Positions 37,696 through 45,028 of a stretch of DNA of 58,384 bases are shown piece after piece. Source of the stretch: Gammaproteobacteria bacterium (GTDB lineage Bacteria; Pseudomonadota; Gammaproteobacteria; Legionellales; Legionellaceae). The DNA lies in contig JAPLRL010000084.1 in assembly GCA_026399205.1 (NCBI GenBank), positions 1-58,384 of the forward strand, given 5' to 3'. A program made the translations under genes and the position numbers. A model generated the notes under the pieces. That model did no database searches, was not told where the DNA came from, and was given only the letters and a program-made list of their open reading frames with translations. Position 1 is the first letter of the stretch, and each line of letters starts with the position of its first letter.

Positions 37696-38477
37696 AAGGT
37701 CTCTTGTTTCTGAAAAAAAGGATCAGGGCGATTATCGATGAGTCGTATGGCGCCAATTTTGACGGCAGCATAACGGCGTCCTTGGTGGGTCTCTAGATAA
37801 TCCACTTCAATACCGGCAAGCTCAAGCTCATGGCGTATGTTGTCTAGTGATGAAGGCTGCGCAAATAGCCGAGCAAATTCCTCCGCTATGTATCGCTCTT
37901 TAGCGCTCAAGCGATTGTTTCTAGAGCTATAAGGGAGTCCGCTGGGTTCTCGAATAGTTGGACAACATCTCAGGGTGATATTCATAAAAAAAGCTTCAGC
38001 CATACCGCGGATGAGCTCATATTGTTGATAATCTTTTTCACCAAAATAAGCGTGGTGAGGTTGCATTAACTGAAACAATTTCATAACCACTGTTAAGACA
38101 CCAGTATAGTGCCCGGGCCGCGATTGGCCTTCTCGTGAAAGCGATTCAACCGTTTCTTCAATCCGGTATCGATAATGGTCTGCGTACAGCGCGGGTTCAG
38201 TCGGCATGAAGCAGTAATGCACGCCTTGGTCCGAAAGTTGTTGCACATCAGCTTCGATGGTGCGTGGGTAGTGGGTGAGGTCGTCTGCATGCTGAAATTG
38301 GGTGGGATTGATAAATAAACTCACCACGGTGAAGGTGTTTTCTGCAAGACTTTGAGCGCATAGACTTAAGTGGCCTGGATGTAAATTTCCCATGGTCGGC
38401 ACAAACCCAAGGGTTTGATGGGCGGGGATGGCGGCGCGTAGCGCGCGCCATGTGTTGATGTTATCGATCAGTTGCAT
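37683..38477 (-). CDS. panC: pantothenate synthetase
   Basis: This 264-residue enzyme joins pantoate and beta-alanine with ATP. It has GFVPTMGNLHPGHLSL (HIGH-like motif), FINPTQF, YFGEKDYQQ and CPTIREPSGLPYSSRN (KMSKS-like). The ATG at 38477 is eight bases after AGGAG; a GTG six bases further upstream is too close to that site. It follows panB with a 12-base gap. Confidence 0.96.
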   Translation of the reverse strand: MQLIDNINTWRALRAAIPAHQTLGFVPTMGNLHPGHLSLCAQSLAENTFTVVSLFINPTQFQHADDLTHYPRTIEADVQQLSDQGVHYCFMPTEPALYADHYRYRIEETVESLSREGQSRPGHYTGVLTVVMKLFQLMQPHHAYFGEKDYQQYELIRGMAEAFFMNITLRCCPTIREPSGLPYSSRNNRLSAKERYIAEEFARLFAQPSSLDNIRHELELAGIEVDYLETHQGRRYAAVKIGAIRLIDNRPDPFFQKQETLCAN

Positions 38478-38489
38478 CAGCACAACTCC

Positions 38490-39281
38490 TTAATGAAAGC
38501 CGTGATCAAGCGTGGGGAAAAGATGCGTCCGTACGTCTTGATGGTAGCAGTTGAGCGCATTGACTAACTCTGGCTTTAAATGCACATATTGCTTTACAAA
38601 TTTAGGGAGAAGTTCGGTTTGTAAACCCAATAAGTCATGCCACACCAGCACTTGTCCATCAGTATCAATACCTGATCCGATGCCAATGGTCGGGATGGTT
38701 AATTGTTCGCTGATTTGTTTGGCAAGGGCCGCGGGCACACACTCAAGCACTACTGCTAAACACCCTGCTTTTTCCAATTCAATGGCTTGTGAAATCAGCT
38801 GAGCAGCTTGTTCGGCTTGTCTACCTTGTACCCGATAGCCCCCTAAATAATGAACGGACTGAGGTGTGAGGCCAAGGTGTCCAATGACCGCAATCCCAAA
38901 TTGTGCCAGATGAGAAACCGTTTGGTAAACATCTGGGTCACCGCCCTCCAACTTAATGGCATGCGCACCGGCCTGCATGAGTCGTTGCACGTTAATCACC
39001 GTTTGCGACAAGCCTTCCCGAAAACTGAGAAAGGGCATATCGCTGATTAAAAACTGTTGACCTAAGCCGCGAGACACGGCTTCGGTATGCGCGACCATCA
39101 TGTCCATGGTGGCGTGAATCGTAGAGGGAAAGCCATGCACGACCATGGCAAGGCTATCTCCAACCAGCAGGCAGTCTAATTGAGACTCAGCTGCTATTCT
39201 TGCAGACGGGTAGTCATAACAAGTGAGTACAGTGATTTTTTCGTTGATTTGTTTTTTTTTCTTAAAATCGAGGCTTTTCAT
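38490..39281 (-). CDS. panB: 3-methyl-2-oxobutanoate hydroxymethyltransferase
   Basis: This 263-residue enzyme makes ketopantoate. Motifs include VLTCYDYPSARIA, LLVGDSLAMVVHG, AHAIKLEGG, VIGHLGLTPQSVH and the catalytic stretch VLECVPAALAKQI then IGIGSG. AAGGAG precedes ATG 39281. It heads the panB-panC-hemC-hemD-hemX-hemY run. Confidence 0.97.
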   Translation of the reverse strand: MKSLDFKKKKQINEKITVLTCYDYPSARIAAESQLDCLLVGDSLAMVVHGFPSTIHATMDMMVAHTEAVSRGLGQQFLISDMPFLSFREGLSQTVINVQRLMQAGAHAIKLEGGDPDVYQTVSHLAQFGIAVIGHLGLTPQSVHYLGGYRVQGRQAEQAAQLISQAIELEKAGCLAVVLECVPAALAKQISEQLTIPTIGIGSGIDTDGQVLVWHDLLGLQTELLPKFVKQYVHLKPELVNALNCYHQDVRTHLFPTLDHGFH

Positions 39282-39387
39282 TATAGATCTCCTTCGGAAG
39301 CCGGTACCTGTCACATGGATCAAGTCCCTTACAAAGTGTTAACGGTTCGGAGTATAGCAGACCCCAATGAAAGAATGTAGGATGTTT

Positions 39388-39460
39388 GTAGGGTGGGTAC
39401 GTCGCCCAAAAGTTCCCAGTAAGCGGTTGATCTAGAGTTTGGCTCCTTTGCCCACCCTAC
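39388..39460. repeat. GTAGGGTGG-ended repeat, short copy
   Basis: GTAGGGTGGGTACGTCGCCC at one end and GGCTCCTTTGCCCACCCTAC at the other enclose about 30 bases. It keeps both ends of the 10957 element but lacks its middle, like an internally deleted copy. Confidence 0.75.
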
Positions 39461-39511
39461 AAATAAGTATATACTTTCAGGCACGATTCATCACCGACCA
39501 AACCTACACCC

Positions 39512-40168
39512 ATGCTTGAAAAAACACTGTTATCCATACCCGGCGATCATCCGTTTGTTTTTGAGGGAAAAGTCGGGATATTAGAAGGGCGCGTGATGGT
39601 GCCGCAATCCTGCGACGGGGCCCATATTGCCATGCTAGGACATCCTCATCCTCTACATGGGGGAACGATGTCAAATAAAGTGGTGACCACGTTGGCGCGG
39701 GCATTGAGTGAAGTGGGCATCATCAGTGTGCGTTTTAATTTTAGAGGCGTTGGGCAATCGGTTGGGCAGCATGCGCATGGGGTGGGTGAGAGTGAGGATA
39801 TGCTTATCCTTATGAATGAGATGCAGCAGTTACTGCCCATGACGAAATGGATTTTAGCGGGATTTTCGTTTGGCTCTTATGTGGTCTATCGTGCAGCCTT
39901 GGTACAGCCGCCTTTGTTATTGTTCATGGTGGCCCCTCCCGTTGAGCGCTGTGATTATACCGAGGCGTTATCTTGTCCATGGGTGATTGCTCAAGGCGAG
40001 CGTGATGAGGTGGTCGATGCAGAGGGCGTGTTTGAATTTGCAGCAACACGTGTCCCGCCTATTCGAGTGATGCGCTTTACGGATACGGGACATTTTTTTC
40101 ATGGCAAACTATTGTTATTGCGTGAGCAGCTGGTTGCATTGCTACAAGAAGAAGGACTCGGATTGTGA
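39512..40168 (+). CDS. alpha/beta hydrolase
   Basis: This 218-residue hydrolase has the conserved group phrase GHPHPLHGGTMSNKVV, the nucleophile elbow GFSFGS (Ser119), a probable Asp in AQGERDEVVD (about 164) and His in DTGHFFHG (about 190). Proteins of this kind are widespread in proteobacteria and mostly of unknown substrate. The TGA stop overlaps the zapE GTG start. Confidence 0.88.
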   Translation: MLEKTLLSIPGDHPFVFEGKVGILEGRVMVPQSCDGAHIAMLGHPHPLHGGTMSNKVVTTLARALSEVGIISVRFNFRGVGQSVGQHAHGVGESEDMLILMNEMQQLLPMTKWILAGFSFGSYVVYRAALVQPPLLLFMVAPPVERCDYTEALSCPWVIAQGERDEVVDAEGVFEFAATRVPPIRVMRFTDTGHFFHGKLLLLREQLVALLQEEGLGL

Positions 40169-41256
40169 CGTTGCTTGAGCAGTATCAAGCGGCGGTGTTA
40201 ACAGGCGACATTCGCCATGATCCGCGTCAACGCAATGTTGTGGTCCAGTTGCAAGCTTTGCTTGAGGCTCTAAACTATCGCTCGCAGCCGTGGTGTTTTT
40301 GGAGACGCTGGTCTGTAGTGAAGGGATTGTATCTGTATGGGCCTGTAGGCGGCGGAAAAACTTTTTTGATGGATTTGTTTTATAACGCATTACCTGAGAG
40401 AAAAAAAGCGCGCTATCATTTTCATTTTTTCATGCAGCAAATAGATGCGGCGTTACGACAAAGGCAGGGGCAACGCGAGCCTGTGGAGCGAATTGCTACA
40501 GAGTTGGCAAAACGGGTTCAGGTGCTGTGCTTAGATGAGTTTTTTGTTCAAGATGTCACACAGGCAAGTGTGCTTGTGTTGTTATTACAAGCACTGTTCA
40601 AGCGAAACATCACCTTGATTGTGACCTCAAACACGCCACCCGATCAGCTTTATTTGAATGGGGTGAATCGCGCACGATTTTTGCCAGCGATTGCCTTGAT
40701 CCATCGCTATTGTGACTGTGTCGAATTGGTGGGGTTGCAAGATTATCGACTAGGTTGCAATGAGCTACCTATTCGCTATGTGACCCCACTCGGTTTTGAC
40801 GCGGAAACCACACTTTCAAAAGCTTTTGATACCTTAGAACCTCAAGCGGTGGTGAATGGACGCATCACCATTCAGCGTCGGGACATTCCCTATGTTCGAC
40901 GAGGAGACACGGCCATTTGGTTTGAGTTTAAAGTGATTTGTCAGGTTCCACGGTGCCAATTGGATTATTTAGAATTAGCCGATCGTTTTAACGTCGTTTT
41001 CTTGAGTAATATCCCGATGTTTAATGCGGATGAAACCGTGCCGGTGTTGTTATTAATGTATCTGGTCGATGTTTTGTATGACCGAGGGCGTGGGCTTATT
41101 TTGTCCGCTGCGGTTGACATTGGGCAGTTGTATCAAGCGGGCCCGATGTTGGCTGGGTTTGAACGCACGAAAAGTCGATTGACCGAAATGAAATCAGCGC
41201 ATTACCCCACGCATCGCGTGGATCATTTGGGTTTCATCACACCGCCAGCATTATAA
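40165..41256 (+). CDS. zapE: cell division ATPase ZapE (AFG1/LACE1 family)
   Basis: The 363-residue P-loop ATPase shows YLYGPVGGGKTFLMDLFY (Walker A), FHFFMQQIDAAL, VLCLDEFFVQDVTQA (Walker B) and LIVTSNTPPDQLYLNG (sensor). ZapE associates with the Z-ring under stress in E. coli. Translation starts with GTG. The 3' end overlaps the convergent unknown gene by about 34 bases. Confidence 0.93.
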   Translation: MTLLEQYQAAVLTGDIRHDPRQRNVVVQLQALLEALNYRSQPWCFWRRWSVVKGLYLYGPVGGGKTFLMDLFYNALPERKKARYHFHFFMQQIDAALRQRQGQREPVERIATELAKRVQVLCLDEFFVQDVTQASVLVLLLQALFKRNITLIVTSNTPPDQLYLNGVNRARFLPAIALIHRYCDCVELVGLQDYRLGCNELPIRYVTPLGFDAETTLSKAFDTLEPQAVVNGRITIQRRDIPYVRRGDTAIWFEFKVICQVPRCQLDYLELADRFNVVFLSNIPMFNADETVPVLLLMYLVDVLYDRGRGLILSAAVDIGQLYQAGPMLAGFERTKSRLTEMKSAHYPTHRVDHLGFITPPAL

Positions 41257-41966
41257 GCGCGTTTATAAATATCTCTAGGGGTTTGTGAGGGGTAACCGTA
41301 TCCTAGATCAGATAAATTCTTAACCACTTTTAGATATCGCTCGCCCCATGATCCTGGATCAAAGTTCGTGACGACCATGTTATTTTTGAGGTTAATGATG
41401 ATTTCGAACCCTTTTCTTTGTGGCAACTCATGTCCACCAAATGCGACCTGGACTTCAGTTTCTATATCAATGCCTTCAGTACTTAAGCGTTCAACCAGAA
41501 TGGCAATGATTTTTTCGATGGTATAGTACAATTTACACATCGATTTTCCTGAGGAAAAGAGGTCATCTTGTTTAGAGGTTAAGAATCGATAACCAAAATC
41601 ATGAATGGGGTAAACAAATTCATGTTCAGTTGTATCTGGAATGGGTTCGGGGTGGTGAATGATGGGGGGGTCGAATTGTGGCAAAACAGGGTGGAGCACG
41701 GTGAGCTCAAAATCGCCCCAGCCTTGCCATAGTTGGTAAACTGCTTGGGCAATGGGAATGGCATCTTCTTTTTGGATCCGCTCAAAGAGTTCGGCTTCTT
41801 CGGTGGGTTCAGTGTATTCGGCAGGCTCATTGGGCTCGGCAAGCTCGTTGCTTTCAGTTGGCGCAGGCTCCACATTTTTGATTTGCTCATCAGCTTGAAC
41901 GACTGAAGATTCTTTCTTTTTAGCAGTCTTTTTCTTGGGAGGCGCTTTTTTTGTTGCCATAACCAT
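41223..41966 (-). CDS. unknown protein with Lys-rich head and acidic linker
   Basis: I do not recognise this 247-residue protein. Residues 1-20 are Lys/Ala/Pro-rich (ATKKAPPKKKTAKKKESS), like histone H1-type or AlgP tails. Residues 25-65 are Glu/Pro/Thr-rich with a repeated NEPAEYTEPTEEAE pattern. The remainder is a folded domain with several aromatic and His residues (VLPQFDPPIIHHPEP, YPIHDFGYRFLTSKQ) and ends YNAGGVMKPK. There is no signal or membrane segment. It stands alone between zapE and the feo operon. The start may be 41966 or 41960. Confidence 0.6.
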   Translation of the reverse strand: MVMATKKAPPKKKTAKKKESSVVQADEQIKNVEPAPTESNELAEPNEPAEYTEPTEEAELFERIQKEDAIPIAQAVYQLWQGWGDFELTVLHPVLPQFDPPIIHHPEPIPDTTEHEFVYPIHDFGYRFLTSKQDDLFSSGKSMCKLYYTIEKIIAILVERLSTEGIDIETEVQVAFGGHELPQRKGFEIIINLKNNMVVTNFDPGSWGERYLKVVKNLSDLGYGYPSQTPRDIYKRAYNAGGVMKPK

Positions 41967-42055
41967 GCTTTGTTAAAGGAACTATAATTTAGTTTACATG
42001 TCCTGAAATGAAATGGCGAGGGGTATGTGTTATACGGACGTCATCTAGACAAACC

Positions 42056-42126
42056 ACGTCATCCCGAGCGCGGCGAGGGATCTCCACCAGGTAGCAGGAG
42101 ATCCCTCGCTGCGCTCGGGATGACGT
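42056..42126. repeat. GTCATCCC palindromic repeat, full copy within the feoC 3' end
   Basis: ACGTCATCCCGAGCGCGGCG... mirrors ...CGCTGCGCTCGGGATGACGT. ACGTCATC also recurs 18 bases to the left (42038), and GGATGA 18 bases to the right (42136). The feoC reading frame ends inside it. Confidence 0.85.
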
Positions 42127-42349
42127 TGTGTGTTGGGATGAAGGTGTAATAGAGCGCCCCCGTTTCAACACACCCCCCACAAGCAGATCCACAGGCCGGT
42201 TGAGGGCGGTGTGCTTGAATGAGATTTTTAGTGACTAATCGTGATAGCAGGGGTTCTAGCGCTTGGCGGTCTATGCGAAAGAGGCGCGTTAAGTGGTCAA
42301 TGTTCACCATCTTTTCATGTCTAATGTAATCAAGGACTTGGAATAGCAT
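42059..42349 (-). CDS. feoC: FeoC-like winged-helix protein of the iron transport operon
   Basis: A 96-residue product whose first ~70 residues fit FeoC: a winged helix (FQVLDYIRHEKMVNIDHLTRLFRIDRQ) followed by the Cys cluster CGSACGGCVETG and a final strand YYTF. About the last 22 residues (after TFIPTH) are translated from the palindromic repeat and end at a stop inside it, so the native C-terminus has been replaced. The ATG at 42349 follows GGAGG and overlaps the feoB 3' end. Confidence 0.75.
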   Translation of the reverse strand: MLFQVLDYIRHEKMVNIDHLTRLFRIDRQALEPLLSRLVTKNLIQAHRPQPACGSACGGCVETGALYYTFIPTHNVIPSAARDLLLPGGDPSPRSG

Positions 42350-44528
42350 GGCGGCCTCCAAATGAAAAAGAAGTTGCGCGTAAGTAAATCACAAACCCGA
42401 AGAAAGCGATGAGTATACCGCAGAGCCACTCTATGGATGTGAGCGGATGTTGGTGAAATGTCATTAGTTGGTACAAGGCAACAGAGACGCTGTAGGCAAT
42501 AAAAAAAGACCACCCCATCGAAAACCACATGAGGGTGGACGTGGTTTCTTGCTTAATGGCTGCCATGGTTGAGATGCAGGGGAGGTAGAGCAAAATAAAC
42601 GTTAAATAAGCATACACGCTGGGGATGTCATGAAAATAGTGTTGTAAAAACAGGTGAAAATGGATTGGAATTTGGTTTAAGTTGACTTGAGCCATAAAGG
42701 GGTGGAACAGGCTTTGCCAAAGGGTGCTGAAGTGTTCAATAATGGAAGATACGCCCATGGAAAGGGTATGAAAAATAGATTGCCAAGTGACGAGGGGCAT
42801 GACATCACCTAATTGTTGATACAACGCATTCATGGTGCCGATGACGACTTCTTTTGCAAGAAATCCGGTGACGAGTCCAACCACTGCTGGCCAGTTATCT
42901 GGTGTTAACCCCATGGGCGCAAACAAAGGATAAAGCAGTTGCCCCGCATATGATAAGAGCGATTGTGGGTGGTTACCTGTTAAAAACGAGGGTGTTTGAA
43001 TAAGTTGAACGGCACTGAGCATCAAACAGGTTGGAACGATCAGCTTGGCTGCGCGTTTTAAAAAAGCACAGAGTCGAAACCAGGTGATGTCACGTAACTG
43101 CCTGAAGTTAGGGGGGTGATAAGTGGGAAGCTCTAAAATAAGCGGCGATAAGGCTTCAGATAAAAAAGAGCGTCGCAGGATAAATCCGGTGAGAATGGCA
43201 ATCAGAATGCCAAGTAGATACAGTGCAAAAATGACATTTTGTCCTTGAGAGGGAAAAAATGTGCTCACGAACACCGTATAAATGGTGAGTCTTGCGCTAC
43301 AAGACATGAAAGGCGCCATGAGTGCGGTGAGCGTACGGTCGCGGGTTTTTTCTAGGGTGCGTGTGGCCAGAATCGCAGGGACATTACATCCAAAGCCAAT
43401 GATCAGTGGGACAAAAGCCTTGCCGGGTAAGCCCAAGACACGCATGGCCCGGTCCATGATAAAGGCCGCTCGCGTCATGTATCCTGAATTTTCTAAAAAA
43501 GATAAAAAGAAATACATCGCAGCCAACACAGGGATGAACGTGAGGGTCGTGTTGAGGCCTTTTCCAGCACCCTCTGCAATTAAAGTGATGAGCCAGGGCG
43601 GGCTGTGAATGGTTTGCAGCAGTAGGGTTGGGAGCTGCACACAGATAGCTTGGGTAGTGAGATCAAAAAAATCTTGAAAAAGACCGCCGATGTGGATGGC
43701 GAAAAAAAACAGGGCATACATGATCATGAAAAAAATAGGAAGGCCCAACACGCGGTGTAAGAAAAATCGATCGAGTCGGGCGGTCCAGCGCTCTGCGCGT
43801 TCTTGTTGGGTGGTTTGTGCTTGTAAACACATCGTGTGAGCGTATTGATAATGCGCATCAGCCAGGATTAAATCAGTGTCTGGGTTGCTAGGGTCGCTGA
43901 GAAGCTGGCGGTTTGCTGTCATGACTGCTTGATGGATGGGGGCACCAGAGGCGATATTGGCTTGAAGATGGTGTTGATAACGTGCGGTGAGCTCAGTAGG
44001 GAGTTGAATCTTTGGAGGTTCAGGTGGCGTAGGATGGCTGAGAAGTGTTTGTATGGTCTGTTTTAAAGGGGCAAGGACACTAAGGTCTTGGGCGTTGATT
44101 GCAAAAACGGGACATCCTAACACCGATGCCAGTGTGGCAGGGTCAATATGGATACCGCGTTTTGTTGCAATGTCGCTCATGGTCAATACCACGATGAGGG
44201 GAATATGGAGTGCAAGTAATTCACTGGTGAGAAATAAATGGCGCTCCAGCTGGCAAGCATGGATGACATGAAGAATGAGTGCAGGTTGAGTGGTGTTGAG
44301 GTGATGTAAGGTAATTTTCTCATCCGTGCTGGTGGGTTCGGTATAGAGAGAATAAATGCCCGGTAAATCAATCAGTTGGCATGTGTCATGCAGGCTTGGG
44401 TACGTTGCGGTTTGGGCATCAATCGTGACACCAGACCAATTACCAACCGCTGCATGGTTATCGGTGAGCGCGTTAAATAGCTGTGTTTTCCCGCTATTGG
44501 GATGACCCAGTAAGAAAATGGCACTCAT
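42330..44528 (-). CDS. feoB: ferrous iron transporter FeoB
   Basis: The 732-residue protein has an N-terminal G domain (LLGHPNSGKTQLFNAL, G1; GNWSGVTID, G2; DLPGIYSL, G3). The membrane domain has about ten helices in two Gate repeats (GCNVPAILATRTLE; LVTGFLAKEVVIGTMNALY). It imports Fe(II) across the inner membrane. The start at 44528 overlaps the feoA stop by ATGA and has GGGA upstream. Confidence 0.96.
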   Translation of the reverse strand: MSAIFLLGHPNSGKTQLFNALTDNHAAVGNWSGVTIDAQTATYPSLHDTCQLIDLPGIYSLYTEPTSTDEKITLHHLNTTQPALILHVIHACQLERHLFLTSELLALHIPLIVVLTMSDIATKRGIHIDPATLASVLGCPVFAINAQDLSVLAPLKQTIQTLLSHPTPPEPPKIQLPTELTARYQHHLQANIASGAPIHQAVMTANRQLLSDPSNPDTDLILADAHYQYAHTMCLQAQTTQQERAERWTARLDRFFLHRVLGLPIFFMIMYALFFFAIHIGGLFQDFFDLTTQAICVQLPTLLLQTIHSPPWLITLIAEGAGKGLNTTLTFIPVLAAMYFFLSFLENSGYMTRAAFIMDRAMRVLGLPGKAFVPLIIGFGCNVPAILATRTLEKTRDRTLTALMAPFMSCSARLTIYTVFVSTFFPSQGQNVIFALYLLGILIAILTGFILRRSFLSEALSPLILELPTYHPPNFRQLRDITWFRLCAFLKRAAKLIVPTCLMLSAVQLIQTPSFLTGNHPQSLLSYAGQLLYPLFAPMGLTPDNWPAVVGLVTGFLAKEVVIGTMNALYQQLGDVMPLVTWQSIFHTLSMGVSSIIEHFSTLWQSLFHPFMAQVNLNQIPIHFHLFLQHYFHDIPSVYAYLTFILLYLPCISTMAAIKQETTSTLMWFSMGWSFFIAYSVSVALYQLMTFHQHPLTSIEWLCGILIAFFGFVIYLRATSFSFGGRHAIPSP

Positions 44529-44755
44529 AATTTTTCCCAATGAAGATGCAGGGCTTCATTTTTTCGAAGGGCAAAAATTTGATCCGCTGCTTTTAAATAA
44601 ATCGGGCATCCCAGCGGGGCTGCGCGAATAAACGTGACTTCTAACCCTGGGCGAAAACCAATTGCAAGCAAGCGGCGTCGATAGCTTGTTGGGGTTTGTC
44701 CAAAATGAGACAATCGCACCCGGTATCCAGGTTGAAGTTCAGCAGTTTGTATCAT
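44525..44755 (-). CDS. feoA: ferrous iron transport protein A
   Basis: The 76-residue SH3-like protein reads ELQPGYRVRLSHFGQTPTSYRRRLLAIGFRPGLEVTFIRAAPLG, the FeoA pattern. It supports FeoB. It heads feoA-feoB-feoC under a Fur-type operator. Confidence 0.93.
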   Translation of the reverse strand: MIQTAELQPGYRVRLSHFGQTPTSYRRRLLAIGFRPGLEVTFIRAAPLGCPIYLKAADQIFALRKNEALHLHWEKL

Positions 44756-44785
44756 GAGTATGATTGAGAGTGAAACATAACGAAG

Positions 44786-44818
44786 ATTATAACACTATTC
44801 TAATCGATAATCATTCTC
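44786..44818 (-). promoter_or_regulatory. Fur-like box and -10 element of feoABC
   Basis: On the minus strand GAGAATGATTATCGATTAG (44818-44800) resembles the 19-base Fur box, and a TATAAT -10 (44791-44786) follows. The box would cover the -35 position. The core AATGATTATC also occurs in the box at 50010. Confidence 0.65.
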
Positions 44819-44849
44819 ATATTCGAGCGCGTCATTTTGCTGTCCTACC

Positions 44850-44920
44850 ACGTCATCCCGAGCGCAGCGAGGGATCTCCACCAGGTAGCAGGAGATCCCT
44901 CGCTGCGCTCGGGATGACGT
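44850..44920. repeat. GTCATCCC palindromic repeat, full copy
   Basis: ACGTCATCCCGAGCGCAGCG... to ...GGGATGACGT, near-perfect 30-base arms around CCAGGTAGCA. It stands about 30 bases beyond the feo Fur-like box. Confidence 0.9.
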
Positions 44921-44988
44921 GCTGGAGGGGATGACGTGCTGGAGGGGATGACGTGCTGGAGGGGATGACGTGCTGGAGGGGATGACGT
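44921..44988. repeat. four tandem 17-bp satellite units
   Basis: GCTGGAGGGGATGACGT is repeated four times without change, directly abutting the palindrome. Each unit ends with the same GGATGACGT that ends the palindrome. The rep helicase gene starts 40 bases downstream. Confidence 0.95.
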
Positions 44989-45028
44989 GGTGGGACAAGA
45001 GGATGTGTTGTAAAATTAAAGAGGTCAT

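Noticed and set aside
39360-39500. Small open frames across the short GTAGGGTGG repeat
   Set aside because: They are not conserved in frame or start and arise from the palindromic sequence.
44921-44988. Four identical 17-bp units, possible CRISPR array
   Set aside because: Units are directly adjacent without spacers and derive from the end of the neighbouring palindrome; no cas genes are near.
44795-45028. 77-codon minus-strand frame upstream of rep
   Set aside because: It is a translation of the palindrome and its 17-bp satellites.
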